Position numbers and translations under genes: made by a program. Under the pieces are notes generated by a model. The model did no database searches. It was not told the origin of the DNA and saw only the letters and a list, made by a program, of their open reading frames with translations. A DNA stretch of 64,000 bases, taken from NCBI GenBank assembly GCA_023958085.1, contig JAMLGI010000001.1, positions 248,001-312,000 of the forward strand. Reading direction: 5' to 3'. This document shows, one piece after another, positions 61,604 through 64,000 of this stretch. Each line of letters opens with the position of its first letter. Positions within the stretch are counted from its first letter, which is position 1. Origin of the DNA: Solirubrobacterales bacterium. GTDB taxonomy: Bacteria; Actinomycetota; Thermoleophilia; Solirubrobacterales; 70-9.

Positions 61604-63790
61604 ATGCCTGAACCGATTGGTCAGAGTTCGAAGCGGTACATGCCCGGGCTGGACGGGTTGCGCGGGGTGGCTGTGCTTGCGGTGATTGCGTATCACCTGG
61701 GGTTTGGTTGGGCTTCGGGCGGGTTGTTGGGGGTCGGGGTGTTTTTCACCTTGAGTGGTTATCTGATCACCGACATCCTGTTGGAGCGTTGGGCCCGACG
61801 GAAGTTGAGTTTGAAGCAGTTCTGGCTGGCGCGGGCGAGGCGGCTTTTGCCGGCGTTGCTGGTGGTTTTGGTGGTGGTGATGGCGTGGGTGACGGTCGGT
61901 GATCCGTCGCAGCTTGATTCCCTGCGGGGGGAGACGTTCGCCTCGGCGTTTTTCGTTTCGAACTGGTGGTTCATTTTTCAGGATGTTTCGTATTTCGAGC
62001 AGTTCGGGCCACCGTCCCCGCTGGGACATATCTGGTCGCTGGGGGTTGAGGAGCAGTTCTACATTTTGTGGCCGTGGCTGCTGTTGGGTGGCCTGGCCCT
62101 GTTTGGTCGTCCGGTCGGGGGTCGTGACGGGAAGCGTTCGCAGCTTCAGCCGCGGCTGGCGTTGGTCACGCTCGGTCTGGCTTTCGTTTCGATTGTGTTG
62201 ATGGCGGTTCTGTTTGAGCCGGGGGCCGATTCAACCCGGGCCTATGAGGGAACCGACACCCGGGCTTTCGGTCTCTTGATCGGGGCGGCGTTGGCGATGG
62301 TGTGGCCGAGCCGTCGGCTGGTTGACGGGATCACATCGCAGGCTCGCCGCACCCTGGACATAGCGGGGGCGGTCGGGCTTGCCCTGATTTTCATTTTGAT
62401 CGCGACGACCAGTGAGTTTTCCCCGTTCATCTACCGGGGTGGTCTGGTGATCCTTTCGGTGGCGACCGCGATGGTGGTCGCTTCGGTTGCTCATCCGTCA
62501 AGCCGGGTTGGCCGGGTGTTGGGGGTTGGTCCGCTGCGTTGGATCGGGGTTCGTTCCTACGGGATTTATCTCTGGCAGTCGCCGATCATCTTGTTGACAA
62601 CCCCGGCGTTGGCTTCGTTCAGCTGGTTGCGGGCGTTCCTTCAGGTCGGGGCGACCTTCCTGATTGCCGCTCTTTCGTGGCGGTTCGTTGAGGATCCGGT
62701 GCGGCACGGGGCGGTTGGAAGGTTGTGGAAACGGGCGCGGGCCGCGAACTTCCGGTTGCGCAAACCGTCTCTCTCACCGGCCGGGTGGGGTGGGGTTGCC
62801 GCGGTTGCCCTGATCGGACTGTTCGCCCTGATCGGGTTGGCCGGCATCACCTTCAACAAGCCCCTGATCCCGATCGCCACCACCCGGGCCGAGCCACTGG
62901 CCGGTCTCGGCAACGAAAAGGTCGCGCTATCGGTCGGCGAGGGCGAGCCCCCGGACAGTTCGGAGCCGGTCGAGGCCGACCCGGCAAAGACCGCCTGCCG
63001 TTCGGTGGCCTACATCGGGGACTCGACCTCGCTCGGACTGATCTCACCCGACTATCTGCCGAACCCCGGTCAGCGGATCGACGCCAGGCTCAAGGCGGTC
63101 GGGGCGAGCCATCAGCAGATCGACATCACCGGAGCCCGTTCGATCGTGGAGACCATTTCCGGCACCACCAACGCGCAGGATGCCGCCCGGGCGATCCGGG
63201 CCGCCGGATTCAGGGGATGCTGGATCTTCGCCCTGGGCACCAACGAGGCGGCGAACATCTTTGACGGCTCCACCTACACCGAGTCGGATCGGATCAAGCT
63301 GATGATGGACATCGTCGACGGGGAGCCGGCGATGTGGGTGAATGCCAAGACCCTGGTTCACGACGGCACGGACTACGACGACAGCCGGGTCCGCAAGTGG
63401 GACCGGGCGCTGGTCGACGCCTGCCCGCTCTATCCGGAGATGCGGGTCTACGACTGGGTCGATGACGTCAAGGACGAGTGGTACATCGACGACGGCATCC
63501 ACTTCACCACGCCGGGCTACGCCCAGCGCAGCCGCCTGATCGCGGCCGGCCTGGTCAGCGCCTTCCCGTCCGGGACCAGCCTTCCCGGTCCGCAGGGTTC
63601 CGACGGCGGAACCACCGGATCCAGCGGGTCGACCGGGCCGACCGGTGTCACCGGAAGTACCGGCGCGACCGGCCCCAGCGGAGCCACCGGTTCGACCGGT
63701 CCGGACCCATCCGGATGCCTGGTCGGTCCGGCCCCGGCCGCCCTGCGCACACCGCAGCAGAACCTCGAGAACGCGATCGCCCCCTGGTAG
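61604..63790 (+). CDS. OafA/YrhL-type acyltransferase fused to SGNH domain, with collagen-like tail
   Basis: 728 residues. Residues 1-370 are an acyltransferase-3 membrane domain: MPGLDGLRGVAVLAVIAYHL with the catalytic His, GVGVFFTLSGYLITDILL, RRLLPALLVVLVVVMAW and LWSLGVEEQF-like IWSLGVEEQFYILWP, about ten helices. After the helix near 410-425, an extracellular SGNH domain follows (SVAYIGDSTSLG, GTNEAAN, DGIHFTTPGY with the Asp-x-x-His pair). The C-terminus carries GxT triplets (GSTGPTGVTGSTGATGPSG), a collagen-like stalk. It O-acylates a cell-envelope glycan. The membrane half uses more G and T at third positions than the SGNH half. Confidence 0.9.
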   Translation: MPEPIGQSSKRYMPGLDGLRGVAVLAVIAYHLGFGWASGGLLGVGVFFTLSGYLITDILLERWARRKLSLKQFWLARARRLLPALLVVLVVVMAWVTVGDPSQLDSLRGETFASAFFVSNWWFIFQDVSYFEQFGPPSPLGHIWSLGVEEQFYILWPWLLLGGLALFGRPVGGRDGKRSQLQPRLALVTLGLAFVSIVLMAVLFEPGADSTRAYEGTDTRAFGLLIGAALAMVWPSRRLVDGITSQARRTLDIAGAVGLALIFILIATTSEFSPFIYRGGLVILSVATAMVVASVAHPSSRVGRVLGVGPLRWIGVRSYGIYLWQSPIILLTTPALASFSWLRAFLQVGATFLIAALSWRFVEDPVRHGAVGRLWKRARAANFRLRKPSLSPAGWGGVAAVALIGLFALIGLAGITFNKPLIPIATTRAEPLAGLGNEKVALSVGEGEPPDSSEPVEADPAKTACRSVAYIGDSTSLGLISPDYLPNPGQRIDARLKAVGASHQQIDITGARSIVETISGTTNAQDAARAIRAAGFRGCWIFALGTNEAANIFDGSTYTESDRIKLMMDIVDGEPAMWVNAKTLVHDGTDYDDSRVRKWDRALVDACPLYPEMRVYDWVDDVKDEWYIDDGIHFTTPGYAQRSRLIAAGLVSAFPSGTSLPGPQGSDGGTTGSSGSTGPTGVTGSTGATGPSGATGSTGPDPSGCLVGPAPAALRTPQQNLENAIAPW

Positions 63791-63818
63791 ACGGCGGGCC
63801 GCGAAACCGGTGATCCGG

Positions 63819-64000
63819 TCACCAACTGTGACCGATGAACACCGGTTCCGGGGTCAGGCCGATCCCGAAGGAGTACTCCACGCCGTGGCTGATCTCCCGG
63901 GCGAACCCGACCAGCTCGGCAGCGGTTGCGCCGCCGCGATTGACCAGGGCCAGGGTGTGATTTTCCGAGAGTCCGACCCGGCCATCGCCGTAGCCACGAT
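63819..64000 (-). CDS. murB: MurB C-terminus (UDP-N-acetylenolpyruvoylglucosamine reductase), 5' part outside the window
   Basis: 59 residues before the stop at 63819-63821. RVGLSENHTLALVNRGGATA, then ELVGFAREISHGV and FGIGLTPEPVFIG match the conserved end of MurB: the SxxHxxxxxNxG motif and the last Glu of the E-P segment. It reduces UDP-GlcNAc-enolpyruvate to UDP-MurNAc in peptidoglycan synthesis with FAD and NADPH. It enters from the right edge on the minus strand. Confidence 0.88.
   Translation of the reverse strand, partial: RGYGDGRVGLSENHTLALVNRGGATAAELVGFAREISHGVEYSFGIGLTPEPVFIGHSW

Overview
The window is high-GC DNA from a free-living actinobacterium, most likely of the class Thermoleophilia (Solirubrobacterales-like). 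That placement is an inference from the mixture seen: secreted proteins with strongly basic C-terminal tails, DUF6325 and SHOCT neighbours, a DUF6351 hydrolase-like protein, and many starts without a Shine-Dalgarno that sit 6-10 nt after a TANNNT -10 box (leaderless transcription). No rRNA, tRNA, CRISPR array or insertion sequence was found.

Layout. 1-3.3 kb: methylmalonyl-CoA mutase (end of a probable small subunit, the large subunit, and the MeaB GTPase). 3.4-6 kb: an accessory patch with an AAA ATPase and a two-gene unit of an unknown protein plus a minimal nucleotidyltransferase behind a palindromic operator. 6-12.4 kb: two tandem paralogous secreted Kelch/Ig proteins. 12.4-15.7 kb: GNAT, VapBC-type pair, second nucleotidyltransferase, YceH. 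15.8-26.3 kb: MetE, copper export (CopZ/CopA with a CsoR-like operator), a glutaminase fused to STAS and cNMP-binding domains, a crotonase, two more toxin-antitoxin pairs, YchF. 26.5-33.2 kb: DUF6351 secreted protein, lipoprotein, beta-carbonic anhydrase, DUF6325, SHOCT, a frameshifted secreted protein, DUF202. 33.2-42.0 kb: a GlcD-like oxidase divergent from a tightly overlapping catabolic operon (ThDP enzyme, class III aminotransferase, TIM-barrel isomerase, Gfo/Idh/MocA dehydrogenase, GntR regulator, aldehyde dehydrogenase) whose substrate I cannot name. 42-46.5 kb: orphan GroES, secreted CehA/McbA-type PHP protein, and three overlapping genes for single-pass membrane proteins that each carry a run of glycines spaced exactly every fourth residue. 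46.5-55.5 kb: nitrate respiration (narGHJI, narK, mobA) with a CRP/FNR-like site, a clear promoter and a candidate 18-residue leader peptide. 55.7-64 kb: DUF389, DUF985 cupin, acyl-CoA ligase, SDR, second ThDP enzyme, an acyltransferase-SGNH protein with a collagen-like tail, and the C-terminus of MurB.

How it fits together: a heterotrophic soil-type actinobacterium able to use nitrate as electron acceptor, process propionyl/methylmalonyl-CoA, oxidise organic acids or amino compounds, export copper and display or secrete large repeat proteins. The most unusual items are the three-gene glycine-every-fourth-residue membrane cluster, a family of 44-46 bp palindromes at convergent gene ends, the leaderless promoters overlapped by palindromic operators at toxin-antitoxin-like loci, and the GntR-associated catabolic operon.
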